DNA of 64,000 bases, taken from the NCBI GenBank assembly GCA_947247005.1, contig OX365950.1:13900720-13964719 (forward strand). Direction: 5' to 3'. Source of the stretch: Spisula solida. Its lineage: Eukaryota; Mollusca; Bivalvia; Venerida; Mactridae. The translations under genes and the position numbers were made by a program. The notes under the pieces were generated by a model that did not search any database, was not told the DNA's origin, and worked only from the letters and a program-made list of their open reading frames with translations. Below, one piece after another: positions 32,959 through 47,900 of the stretch (position 1 is the first letter of the stretch; each line of letters begins with the position of its first letter).

Positions 32959-35900
32959 CTGCAACAAAAATAAATCAAAATTGTATATAGTATTAATAAA
33001 GTTGTGAATGTGACTTTTGCATGAATCATTAACACGGACTTTCATCGTGGTCACACACGAATTGGAACCTGGTGTGTGTCTATAGGATACACGTGATGAA
33101 TTGGCTGCCTGTTGAGATCAATTATAAAAAATAACACACTGTCAAAATAAGGGTCAACTATCGTATATGTAAAAAACTTGTGCAGAAATTATAAACTTTT
33201 GAACACTATTCTTACAGTCACACATGTATATGTAACTTCTAACTACCACTACTAATTTATTATTATAGCGCATGAGCGGGATGCTCCCGACCCGCACATA
33301 TCAAAATTGTAATGACGATGACAAGTTTAATCAGAAATGTGTCGTTCCAAGGAAAGGTTTTGACAAAGTTTATAAAGCAACAAATGGCATGAAAAGAATG
33401 TGATTAAACGTTAACATTTCAGTAAGCTGTATATATACGTATATCACCTACCGTTTCTGTTTTCCGTAGTGTTTGTGGGCAAAACATATTGCGGCGACAG
33501 CCAGCAATATCACAACCGTCGGGACTACAGTTCCTAACACTATTGGTAAAACATTCACAGCTACAGTGTCATCTGCACAATCTGGTCAAACAGTGAAATA
33601 AATATATTATTCTTTCAACAATAAGCAATATGTGATGTAAGGCTCAACAAGTGTTGAAACCTATGTTCGGTTAAGCAACTAGGGACCTTGTTAAAATACT
33701 TTCGTGATTTATAAAAAATGACTTCTAGATCTTGCTGGGTTTTTAATAATGCGAAATATTACAACCATATGTACGCATTACAATATTTTGTAATAATAAT
33801 AATAATAACTAAGTGTATATAACTCAAGCTTTAAGTCCGAAGACAAACAAGATATATACCTCTCGTCCATTGGAAGGGGTTGATTTCGGGAAAACATTTT
33901 TCACAGCTTTCATACACGTTGTACTCAGAAGAGGAATAGCATCTTCCATTGATAAAACAGGTTCCTTTCTGGTACAAGTATACATAAAGCAAGGTTAATA
34001 AAAATCACAATATGTTGTTTATTCACCAACTTATGTTATACATTAGGTGTGTGCAAATGACTGGTCAGCTATAATAGTTACAATACTGTATTTAGATTTA
34101 AAACTAATATGAATAACGTCACCAATAACATGAAACCACAACAAAGCATCGTTATTGTCGCATCAAAACTGAAGCTTATTAAATGTAATAGACATTATAA
34201 ACACGCGAACAACAAGGTGTTGGTGACTTTTTATACCCCAATAAAACTGATCTCGAATCAGCCGGAATGGGCCCGAATGAGTCGAAATGAAGAAAGTCTA
34301 AAAATTCGAAATACATTCCGAATAGTAATTCGAATTGACACAAATTATTACAACCTCGTCAAAATGCCATTGGAATTCTTGAAATACAATTCGAATATAA
34401 TTCAAATAAAAGTCGAACATAACTCTAATATGACTCGAATACGCCTGGAATGATAACGGCGAACGTGCAAGCATGGTTGTCACAATACGGTACACACAAG
34501 CATTTTGTACGGGATTGTGCACTGGTAGTTTGTTTAATAACAGTAATTATACTGTTAAAGGTATTGTTGCAAATGCAGTCAGAATGTCCTAAGTGTAATC
34601 AGTATGTAGGAAGAATACACTTCCATTACCGTTCGATATTTCACCCGACTTCAAATTCATCTCGAATGTTTTGGACATGCGCAAAACATTCTAAGTGACC
34701 GCAAGAACGGACCGTAATATATGGAATGTACTGCGAATGTAAACAGAATAAGACGGAATATTTTAAGAACGCACTTCGATTAGACAAGCATACACCTCGA
34801 ACTTTACATTTGGCGACATTCCGGCTATTCCGAAGTCATGCGATCTGGTATAATTGAGTAAATATACATTTTAGGTTTAGATCATTTGAAATTATTCGAA
34901 ATGACATTCGATTATTATATGGAATACACTACAAACATAAAAGAATGTACCCCGAATCGACATTCCTACGACATTCCGGCTCATTCCTACTCTCGTGTGA
35001 TTGGGTTATTGACATTGCTACTAGTATATACTCTTAACAGTGAACATAAATGTCTTTTGACCTTTATATATGCATTAAAACAAAAACAACTTGCATTTAA
35101 CACATATATGGTGTCCCCGTTCGCATCAGTAGCAACCGTTTGGCAGAGTGAGTCAAACACTATAAGAGGAGCACGGTTACTGAACGTTTTACCATCGTTG
35201 CTTATATACATGTCGTACGTACTACCAAGCACGACCACGGATTCGTCAGCAGATCGTCTTTTCCTTGCAGAATGTAGAAAACACTCGCCATTGTAATTAT
35301 CTATGAATTCGCCGTTTTCATTCAGAGGTAGTAGTTCAATCTTACTACCATTCAAAAGAACCTAGAATGAAAGAAATGACATTGTTATAGATTTTCATCT
35401 GGAATCAATCGTGTATGTATCTCTTTACACCTTTAAGTAATCAAAGATTTCTCAATTTTCAAATATTTTACTTATTTTACAAAGACATCCAAGCATGCAT
35501 GAAAACAGTAGAATATTGTATGGTTTTTAAAACGATTATGACTCGATTGCTAAGATGCCTTTGTTCCCGTTATACTTAAATAATTGCAGAAACCTCTGTC
35601 AAAATTACTGATTTTAATCTTTACTATAATTTATTATTTATGATTCACTTGAACGACAACTATTGCTCTGTTTATATTCAGAAACTAGTTAAAGAATGTA
35701 TTTAAAAACACACAATACCAGTTGTTCGACAATTCTACACACAAAGTCGTTCATCAGGTCGATTGTGAACATTTCAAAACTATCACAGCCGTCCCCGTGC
35801 TGCAAATCACAAATGCCGTTGCCTTCTACACCGTATAGATTGAGTTGAGTTGTGTTAGATATCGTACAATCGGAACCAGAAAATCCTTCATAGCAGTTAC

Positions 35901-38900
35901 AGACACCTAAAGGTAAACACATGTAAAATATTTATAATGAATGTGTGAAATTTGTTGACCCCTAGCAACCTGTGAGTAACGAATGACAAGCGACTTGATT
36001 AATTCCTTGAATAGGTTTCGAATCTGAGAATTAATCTAGATGCGACCATACTTTTAAGAGTGTGTGAACTAAACTATTAACTTTTAACGTCAATTACAAT
36101 TTGCAAACTTAAATGATAAAATCTTATCATTCGTCAAGAACTAGCAATATGTTCGTTTTGTGCCTTACGTGTTCTGCTGTTTCTGTTGAGTATTGCCTTC
36201 CCTGTTAGATGTGTTATTAATGTTTTACAAGTTACAACAACCAGAATTTCTTTCAAATTTGAGTGTAACAACGGGTTATGAATCGTGAACAATTGTTCAA
36301 ATAAAATATCAAATAAATCAACAAATAAAATAATGAAATACCTTCTAATGTACATACTCCATTGCCCGAGCAATTTGAGAGGCATGACTGTCTTTCGAAA
36401 ACTTCAACCTTTTCCTTGTTGGCTTCGGCGAATTGTGGATCTTTTTCCAAGTTGATTTTTACGACGGTACTTAATTCCCTGACGTAACCTTGTACCCATT
36501 CATCGCTTTGACCTTCCTTTTTGTCGATATACAAAATGTATATAAATGATTTTCAGGTATTTTACGCATATGTAAAGTAATACTTTTGTTCAGATTCGCA
36601 AAAGAGATGTTGTTGTAAATATAGAAAGGTATAACCACATCTACGTAATTTGTATGTTATATTAACGTCTTATTACATTTTAGACTCTTCGGATAATTAT
36701 GTAGGTCGATTATGAAGTAAACCTCCTTCGTGGGCATGTTTATTATCTAAATACGTGTTATGTTACATTAAATGTTATTATTAAAGGAATGCTTGTTGAA
36801 TGGTTATCAATTAATGTATTCAAAATTACATAGTATTCGTGATCATGTTTGATCCCTACAACACGATGGCTTCGTGTAAATTATACAAAAGTCATTTTGG
36901 TAATAAGGTGTTTTGAAATAAAAACAATGCAGACTGTATTAGAAACAGCAATACACGAACTACCAAACCGCTACAAAAACACGGCAACCCACTTCACCAG
37001 TTCACCGCCCCAGCCAGTTAAACATGTCAGAATCTAGAGCTAACAGACAATAGGACGACCACCCATATGCTGGACAACAAATTGCAGGAAAGACATACAA
37101 ACAAACGCAGTCACACAAAAAGGCACATTGACATACTTCGTAGTTTTCCTTTTACTTATAAAGTTGACAATACACACATAAAAGAAGGCTGACTCAAGAG
37201 CTTCTGACATGCTTTGATAATTAATGTAAATAGACTGTGTCAACCATACGTAGCACATTTATGGCCTACTGTTAATCTGATAACAACAACCATTAGTATA
37301 TGCTTGGTATTAAACTTACAACAGTATCAAATACACAATCGTATATTGCTTGTGTTACATTGAATCCTTGTGCTGCTGCTTCTATGCCATTAATCATTTG
37401 TTGATCACTTATTGCATTCCTGCACAATTCTTCGGCCTCTTCTTCGGTAAAGATTTTTGATTCTCTCTATCAAATATAAAACGATCCGTAAGCTTGGTTT
37501 AAATATTGATATGTGTCATATTTCGCAACAGATTAACAAAGAAATACATAAATGCACAAGAGCATTGGTAAATGAAGCATTACACTAACCAAACGATGCT
37601 TTCAATTAGAAAGATTTCTAGAGGCTTTCGCGTGTTTTTAATTTGAAGGGAAAGTAAAAACTAAAGCAAAGAACTTAAGCATGTTAAAGTGTGACTAAAA
37701 CTATTCACTTTTTGTCTGACAATTGCTTCGGGAAACACGAGTGGGATCATTTCAGCTTGACGTTTCCGTCTAGACGAGTTGCACCTTTTCTTCCATTTTG
37801 TACATTTTGTCCTCACTATGTCACTATTGTATATCGGACAAGACAAGTACTGAGAGGGTGAACAATACGGTATTGGGTCTTCACAAGTACTGTTTTGGTG
37901 TAAGCAGCTACATGTACAATACAATGATGTTCTCGTATCCTCCCAGGTTTCAACGTTATCAAGACATTTTTCGTTATGATTGAGATAGTTCTTGTCAGTG
38001 ACTCTGCAAAAGAATAAAGTGAGTACAAGTACTAACGACATCAACGTTTTTCCTATCTTTGCAATCAAAAGGAAACAACAATATCAATTACCAGAGACAT
38101 TACCTGATTTTATTTAAACGGACATTGGTTTTCGGTATCCAAAAGCATGTAGCAATATGTTACATGTACATGTGTACAATACTAGTATGTGCATATGTAA
38201 AGATATTCACTATCTCTGCATTGAGTAAGTATTTGTGGAGTGTTGTGTTTGTACTAATAAAACGTATAATCACAATTATAATATATAAATACTATCCTCC
38301 TCTGAGAATGTTACTCTTGCAGAGTATTCCATAAAAAATATATATACCGTATACTAGTATATATTCTGATGAGAAAATGATAATGTTAAGTCAGACAGGG
38401 AAGGCAGCACTCAACTGAACCAGTCGAGCACAGAAAACATAAATAACATACAAGGCACAATGCCCAACTGAACAAATAAATGATCCGCCCAAGTCCAAGC
38501 TGTCGAAAAGCTGAATGCCAAAGTTAAATGACCATGTTCCAACAGTACAGCTACCTAGTTTTAGCTGTCAGAAGTCCTAAAAAGTAGAACAAACATTAGT
38601 ATCAAAAAGCTGAATGCAAAGGTTTCAGCTGAATGACCTAGTTTCTGCAATACAAACAACTGAACGCCCAGCCAGATGACCAGTTTTAACAAGTTTAATG
38701 CCTTAGTTTGATGACCCGGCTGAATAGGCCGAGGGAAACAGTAGAACGTGGCAACTCCAATAATCTGAATGCCCCGAGAGAAATGACCTACTTTAACCAA
38801 TTAGTATTCCCAGGTTAGGCATAAGCCGAAACGTAAATAAAATATAAATACAAAAGTAACGTAAAGGAATTTACTTTTAAAACAGCGTGCATGACCTCAC

Positions 38901-41900
38901 AGTGAAATACTTACCTCCAGCTCTCGGAGAATGTGGCATGGTAATTTCGGTAACTATGTGTTCCTAATGTATGTATTTGTCCATTTCTGTCTATAAGATC
39001 ATTATTCTTGTCGCCGTCAAAGTTTCCACAAAGTCCTTCAACATTGTTTTCGTCTTTTGGTGCCATTTTTATCGCCACGTTCATAAGACCATTATGTTTC
39101 GATAGGTTTATTGTTATCTTTGTGCCTATGGGAGTATTTATCTGAAATAATGCACACAGTTGCTATCAGATGCACATATCTATTATTACTAAATAATCCA
39201 TGTACTCATAATAGTTGGTCCTATTGCATCTTTTACAAAATTATATAAACTAGTAATTACTAGTATAATTACTAATACTACTGATTACTATATGCATACT
39301 TAAACTAAATAAAGTCTTATACATTATATTGTTAAACCTTTGACGACCATTTGAAAACAAATATTTTCATCCACTTCCACATCCATTTCCATTCTATTTC
39401 ATGACACTGTGATGATTATACGAGGATACTTAATAATTATAACCAACTGATACGCGGAACGTAGGTGAACATGTATATGTATTCGAGTGATGAACATCTG
39501 GTATATAAAATTACTTGCATAGTAATTGTTTATGTTTGTAATATGGCTAGAACCAAAAAACAACAATTCAGTGTGTAGTGTTTGGCTTTTTTAAGGCAAA
39601 CACTCCCAAAGAAACACAAATAATCCGTCGATGGAGCATATATGATATATATCGTTTCTGAGAAGACGATCAGAAGTTGTAGTCACAAGAAGGGCATTCT
39701 CTTAAGTGCAATGTCACGTACTATTTTTAAATAACGCCAAAAAGTGACAACTCCTTAAATAATCGTACCAACTGGTTATACCATATCTATGACAAACACA
39801 ACGATCCACTGGGACAGTATAACAAAGTTAGGCGTGTTAATTGGATTAACGATACAATTCGGAAATGTTGCATTTCAAACTCCGGAAACAATCAATGTTC
39901 ACCAGCACAATACCAACAAAGCCAATCGGAAATACAGCATTTAGACGGTGTATTGACTTCAATGGAACGGTCACTGCAATAACGTTGTCACCTCTTTTTA
40001 TCGACTATAATTATATTTTATCACTGAGTGATGTATGATAAAAGTACAGTCTGCTATTTGAGAAATGATTACGATTCAAACCATCAGTTTAAAATCGTTA
40101 AGCACCATGTGCTCATGACCGGATGTATGGCATATGTTGTTGTTTGTTATAGTATTACTAGAATCGAACTCATATTCATTCACAAATGGACAGATTTAAG
40201 CCCATACAACTGTGTTCAAAAACTTATTTCCTGGCGATAATATCATGGCCATTGTGTTTGGTCAAGATTCCGCTTCATATTCCACCACAAACACACCATT
40301 TGGTACATAAGCACACTCATTGCGTAATATAAAGTATATTACACAATAACAGTCGATGACGAAGTCTTACAATCCTGCATTCATAGACCATGGAAGCTTG
40401 GCGACATTGCAGTGTGCATTACCGACTTCACCATCAACATCGGTCTAAAATGACCAAAAGCAATGCCCCAACAGCATTGTCGATTGTGGTTCTAAACACA
40501 TAGAAATACAGTTAATAGTGAGTGTATGTTACTTGACATATTAATATACACGGTTGAATAGAGATATTTCGATTATATAGTTCAAAGATCTGTTAATTTT
40601 TTTCAATAACACGTATGATTCCCTTTAAATGTTTCAATAATCCGGAAGAGCATGAATGTACACTAACGGGTTACACTTGAATGATAAACTAGAGTTACTT
40701 TTATATGCTGTTCGTAGAGACAAACCTCAAAATGCTGGTCATCGTCACGGGTGATGTCCAATATTCCTTCGTCCGAACATGATGTCATAGGGCTCATTCT
40801 TTTCTTTAGGTCACAATGGTCAATTAGAAAAACATCCCCTCCAGCACGAATAGCAACTGCGCAAGCACAATATGCTATATTATTGTTGCATAATTTGGTT
40901 CTCATTTGAACCTACAAAGTACGTTATTGATTAGTGTGATTGTAATTAAAAACGAATGTACAACAATATGCTTTACAAGGTAACTGCTCAGTTATTCAAA
41001 ATATTAGGTACATGACTCTATGTATTCCTGTTAGAAATAAAAATGATAACTCTATGCAAGTCATCACACTGTAAACGGCCACAGTGACTAATACAATCAG
41101 GTTTCAGTATGGCTATGTTTTGAAATGAAAGTTTGACTGCTCATTTAAGGTCGAATTTATCATCACAAATACACAGTTTTCGTATAAAAGAGATCAGGGG
41201 ATAGATTGTAAGACAAGATAACATTACGTACGTCATTGTACAAGAGAATTCATATAGTATCATTAAATAAAGCGGTACAGTCCAATAACCATAAAACTAG
41301 AAATATAACAGAAACTCACATCAATTGGATATTTCTTGTTCCTGTACAGAATAAAATCGCCAGCATATTGATGTTCATATGGACTGAAGAAGATGATCAA
41401 ATCATTGCTATTGAAGTCATTGGCCTAACAAAGGTACACTATTCACTTACGTAACACGTACATACTATAATTTCTAGAGCTTCAATTCCGATGTTGACAC
41501 ATTAGGCGGATCATTTTCTCGTTAGGTTGTGTGTTGGGCCTTGCGTGATTTTATGTTTTCTGTGCTCGGCTGGTTACGTTGAGTGCTGCCTTGCCTGTCC
41601 AACTTAATATTATCATTTTGCAAACTTATTTATATATCACTTAAAAACCTTCCCAAATGCAAAAAAAATATGACTGAAGAAATAAAACAATTCATATTAA
41701 TAAACAGTTTAGACGTCGCTAAACTAACTTACTATCCATCCGATGTAGTCATATGTGGATCATTTGTTGATTTACATATCGCATGTGTGTACACCTCACT
41801 GTCATACACAGTCACCTGAAATCAAACGTAATTTGCTCTCAATGGATTATAGAGATGTATCAGTGAAAACAACAGTGAACTACATGTATTATCATTTTGA

Positions 41901-44900
41901 TATTTTCACTGTTTTAGAAGCTGGTTACATTACTATTAAAAAAAGTAACGTCAACGTCCCCGGGCTTCAAATTATGCGTAACGTCATTATGGCGCCATAT
42001 TTGTCACGTCGTGACGTTTTAATTTTAACTTCAACGGGAAATCGAAGCATATAAGAAACAGAAAATGTGTTGATTTTTGGTCAAAGATCAATTTCTATTT
42101 CACTCGTTATCACAGAAATTAAATTTTCGTTCGTGGCTACGTCATTCGTGAAAATATTGATTTCTGTGATCCATCGCGGTGTAATAAATTCGATCTTACA
42201 CAAAGATCAACAAAAACACTTTTATTCCGTATGAAATGTAATTACACACTGTCATATACACATTTTAAATATGCTGTCTAAATGGGTATACTTCCATGTA
42301 TTAAAAGACCAGAACCATAACACTCATGTTCAGGTTCTATACAAGTACAAACCTGGATAAAGTACCGGTATATCATGTACCTGAGTATGTAAGTTTGAGC
42401 AATCGTACGAAAAGATGGCATTCAGTAGATTTGTATATGTCATACACATTTTCATTTTCTATCTGTGAAATTCCATACACACAGTGCATCAAGAAATAAC
42501 AATACTCTATATACCGATACATCTTCCAGTCTGTATCCATTCCATATTGGGTGTTCAAAACTGTCCTGTACTTCAAGTTGAAAAACATATCTCCCCTTGT
42601 CTGTTTTGTCTAAGTCCTTTGTTGCTATTTCCATTGTCTTAATCTCCACTTTCGCCGGATCCCATGTGTCTCCTGGGTAAAGCGTCTGCCATGGAGAATG
42701 TAATGTAATGGGATGTTGTAATTAAACTTTAATGCATCACATAATTTTTAGGTACACATTAAGTACATGTACTGTACAAGTAAGAGCAACGATATATATG
42801 ACATCGACATACACAATTTATATCACAATTATTTCGTATCTGCAGCTTAAATTAAAGCAGCTTAATGAGTTTGTAAATAACATTCTAACACGGTCTGTAT
42901 TTTGCTCCATGTAAACGTATAGAGTTGTATCGTTATCTAATAAACGGTATATCACGGTAGAATTTCGGCTGTTTAATTTATCTCCCGCGTACAATTCACG
43001 ATTTTTATCAATGTAATTTACGTCTTGTTTATTTCATGACGTCATGATTTGTGACGTCGCCGTAGAGAGCGAAGTTTTGCGTAATTTTCATTTCGTAGCG
43101 TTTCTGTTTATTTATTCGCTTATATTTATATTCTAGTAATATGTTATTGTATGTATCAATTCATATGTGTAAATGTGATATACGTAATTGAAAGTTGGCG
43201 TTATATAAGCATCAGTTTGGCCACAAATAAAGATTATAGTAAAGCTTTAAAATCCAGGGGCGGACGTTACAATACTTTGAACAGCGGAAGTTGTCTATAG
43301 CAACATGAAAAATAACTACACACTCCGCAAAAAAGTAGTCCGTATGAAATTGCACAAATTACACGTATTAGAATGCAAAACTGCGATCTATTTCCTAAAT
43401 GTATCAATTTGACAAACTTTGAATGTGGCATGTGATTTTATTTCAAACAGTAACATAATTGTGATACGTACAAGAAATTATTTAGTCAGAAATCATATAA
43501 TTCCTTACAGTCAAATATACCAACGTGTTGTAATTCCTATATACGTGTATACTTCGTATGAAGTATACCGGCCATCATAATAATTTTAAAATGTGTATAG
43601 GATATATAAAACATGTAAGCATACGTATATGTAAATAAATTATTATCATTGACATAACATACATTTCAATTATCGCTGATACATGGCAATAATTATAGAG
43701 CGTGACTTGACAATCACATATTCATCAGTATTAAAAATTGTAATTAATGAGAGAAAAACAGAGGAACCTCAAAGTTGGTGCCACAAGCTCTTTTATCCGC
43801 CTCTATTCCTGGTGGTTCTTTTAGCAAACCATCTCCAACGGAACAAACGTCATCGTCAAATACCATTTGAATTGATCTAAATTTAGGATCACGATTCGAA
43901 CTATCTCTAACACCAATTGGCAGGGTGTTTTTGAGTTGAACCATTGCAGTTTCTGACTTGCCTAAATTAATCTCAGGGTTAAGAACCTGAAACAATATAA
44001 AATATATATCAGAACATATTTTGATTTATAACATCACTATTTTAACACGAACGCTCCGTACACAGTAAGGTCTGTTATCCATGTCAACCGATTACACGTG
44101 CAATGTAATGTATGTTTTTCAACGTGTTTTTAGCTTGTTGCCATAACCGAGTGGTCAAATGTGTTTTTCGTATTTCTAGGCATTGGTTCCGTTCTGTATA
44201 GGGATGAATATCACTATGTATTTGTAAAGTTGTCGTATGCAGTCCTTCAGTACTGCAAGTCTAGGTTATTCGCAATGTTTTTGTTATCACTTTTTATTTC
44301 AAAATACGTCATATTTTTGCGCATCATGACATGAATTTGAATAATAAAAAGCAATACATAAAATATGGAAATGAAATAGTTGATTGACTGAACGTTTGAG
44401 ATATTTAAATATTAAGTAGATATTTAAAATATACAGACCTTTATCCCTGCGAAATAGGTGTCGCTCGAGACGAATGGTGTCGTTTTACCAAACTCTGACT
44501 TCTTCAAACCAGCACTGCATGAAATCTTTGAATACAATTAAATGTAGTTTATTAGAATTAAATAAATACACAAGGCATACATACAATTAATATGATCAAT
44601 AAAATTCCGCATTTCTAAAATAGTGTATGTATAGTGTTAAAATTAATAAGATGAAGAGAATTTTATCTGCATTATTATTGCTTTTAAATTAATAATTTAC
44701 AATTTAGTAAATGCAATATACCACCGACATTCTTCATTATATTTGGCAAAGAACTTGAACAATAAGACTGTATTGTATCTAGAACATGTATACATACATT
44801 AATTCCCAATCCAGATACTGCTAATTCATCTTCTGTAAAAGGTGATGTTCTTCCTACATTTGTGAACGTAAAAAATGCTTCGCTATTTACATACCTGAAG

Positions 44901-47900
44901 TTACATTATAGGTACATAGAGGTATTGGTTCCACAAAATATGCACATTCATGCCACAGTTGATAGTATATATATCAAGTACATTCGATAACAAACTTGCG
45001 CACTATGATAATAAAATATAGCCTCGATCTCCTTGCTAATTGACACAGATTCTATCGCATATATCATTATTTGCAATACATTTTGTAAGCTTATGAATAT
45101 GACATAATTTTAATGTTGTAGCGTAAACTATCTTACCATGCAGTAACAAAAAGTAAACCTGCTGTATTCCCATCAGTTTGGACGTCACAATCAATCACTA
45201 TCTTCGGAAGTCTATCGACATATTGTAAAGAAGTCCTTATTGTCGCTGACTGAATATTAACGTTTTCAGGTGCATCTTCAAAATCTTCAGAAGATGATAA
45301 AACATGTTGTGTTAAAAGTCGTATAATTATCTTATTTCCCTCGTAGACAGAAACGCTACTTGGCTTTTATGAATGCGTGGGACAGAAGCTATCCATTAAA
45401 TATTTAAAAATCACTGGGTGAGGTTTCATATTCGATTTTGTTTTTAGAAAAAGATATATGTATTAATCACGACGCATAACATGCAGTATATTAAGGATGT
45501 AGAGTCTAATCTATAGTTAAATAGTGCAAGTCTCTTTCAAAAGCGTCTTTACCTCAACATTTAAGTTATTGGATACAAGACGCATTGTATCATGATATAC
45601 TACATTTACACATAAGGTTAGAAAAAATATTTATCCAAAAGGCAAATTGATCGGAGCATGAAAATGCTGTTATGCTTCAATAAATTAACTTTATTAATAT
45701 ATTCATTATTAATTTTCGTCTAAGTTCAAGGATAAATGTAGATCATCATAATACTATAGATTGGGTACTATGTCCAACAAATCTATTTACTGAAGAATGA
45801 AATGCTATTGGAAAAAAACATGCACAATACCACTTTCGATAATACGCCGTGTCCTTAATCAGTTATTTTATTCAGGTGTAAATGACATTACATTTATTCA
45901 GACCACTGCAGTTTTCAACGTAGCACAGCGTTTCAGGGAAGAATTACATGGTCATTTTATTCATACGAATCAAATAAAGCAGTGATTATCTACATCTAAG
46001 TATGTTGTTCGTAGTACTGTCATACTAGACCACTATGCAGTACAAAGGTGCGCATAAAAACATGTAAAATATTCTCCAGAAAAGCGAGAACGTATAAGAA
46101 AGACGCGTTTTTTAGTGGTATATAAAACAAATAAGAATAATTTTACCGGCATCCGCTGTATCCTGAAGGTTCGGCGGGTCTGAAAGCGAGATAAGAATCT
46201 AAAAGTAAAACAAATCATGTTTTCTACAACACAGTCTCCAATATGATATAAATGATTACACGACTGATGCGATACACATTTCAGAAATTAAATTACGATA
46301 AATTAACCTGATTACGTGTTTACTAAAGTGTTCCATTTTCGATCCAATAATAATTGATATAATTTTTGTCAGTGTTACACGATAGTCAAAGTTTCCTGGA
46401 CTCAATAATCAATCAGTACAAGCTTGCTTTTTATTGTTCGAACAGCTATAACCGACTGTACTTGACAGGTTCGATCTATTTAAAAAAATACTGTAAAGTG
46501 TACGTGTAATTGCAGTATTATAGCGCATACGTGTGTATGTATATGTGTGTCTGTGTGAAGCTATTGTTTTGATATTAAAATAATAAAATATACCTAAACA
46601 GTATGCAGAATACGGAGAATATGTTGGAACTAGGTAGTATTGTACTTCTCCTTCACACACCCGAATAAGGATATCCAACTTGGATTCGCAAATGTCAAAT
46701 TCAGTCCTAATACAGGCAGACAAAGCAAAACCTGTCTCATCTAATTCAGCAACGTCAGGATGCGTCCCTAGTTTGCAATAACAGAAAAACACAGGCCATA
46801 ATATATTCATATGTAAAGTCACAATACGAGTATATATATGCTTTATGTATACACCAAATTTAGTTATTAAAACAGCATTACATAAAACATTAAATACATG
46901 TTCAATGAAATTAAGCAGTCTAGGCTGTTCACTAACTACTCGAACATGTGAACACTCTCAAGTATACCACACATAATATCAATATGTCATCCATCTCCTT
47001 TTTTGGACCCAAACAACCAAACAATTTCCGGGCAACTTCTATTCAAATTATGCTTAAATGTTACTAAAATACCGGTTACCTTCGATATAGATAGGACTGT
47101 AAGCGCCGCAAGTGTTTACAACTGGTACTTTGCTGTCATCTGGAATTCGATATGTGTCCCCTCCAAGTACTGCAGAATACCACGCCGACGGTAGAAATGT
47201 GTCATCCAACGATGAGGTTTGAACTTCATTAATTCGTGATCGAAATGACAGCGCTGGAATCTTCTCGGATGCACATTGACATTCTTTAAAGTATTGAACA
47301 ACTACATTATAGTGATATAAATTATAGAAAATGTACCTACATACCAACAAAATGAATGGTAATGCGAAAACATTGCATGCCTGACATCATTATCAAATAT
47401 ATTACTCACAACTGCGACATAAAAGTGTGTATTGACAACATATAACTAGTATGACGTCCAGGTATGCGTCTTAATACAACATAAACTAAGATAGGATCAA
47501 TGACATGAATGAAATCATCTAAAATTGCCTGCCTTGAATATAATTCAATACCCACATCTTATATAATGTTTCTGTTACTAATCACATTCTATACAAACAC
47601 TTGTGTCAGCTTCAGGACTTCCGGTCATTATTGTAGCTTTAATTACACCAAAACTTACAATAGAAAATGAAAAGAAATAATATCGACGTACGCAATGTTT
47701 ACGAAACAAACAGAGTGACGTTATCGCAAATGCTTTGGTAAAACAGCTACATAATGCATGAACAAGTTATAAAATTAATGATATGAGAACATCAGAACCA
47801 AACCTGACATCGGTCGCACAAAAAGAATACATTACGACATACACAAAGTTAATTAATAATACCATATTTTCTAACATTAACAATCACAATCGACTTACCA

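Noticed and set aside
34109..34698. Two adjacent open frames of 114 and 82 codons
   Set aside because: They lie inside the GGAAT/CGAAT-rich intronic element and lack any domain signature.
43547..43568. Palindrome reminiscent of a recombinase site
   Set aside because: Arms and spacer do not match any known site; a 9-bp palindrome is likely by chance in AT-rich DNA.
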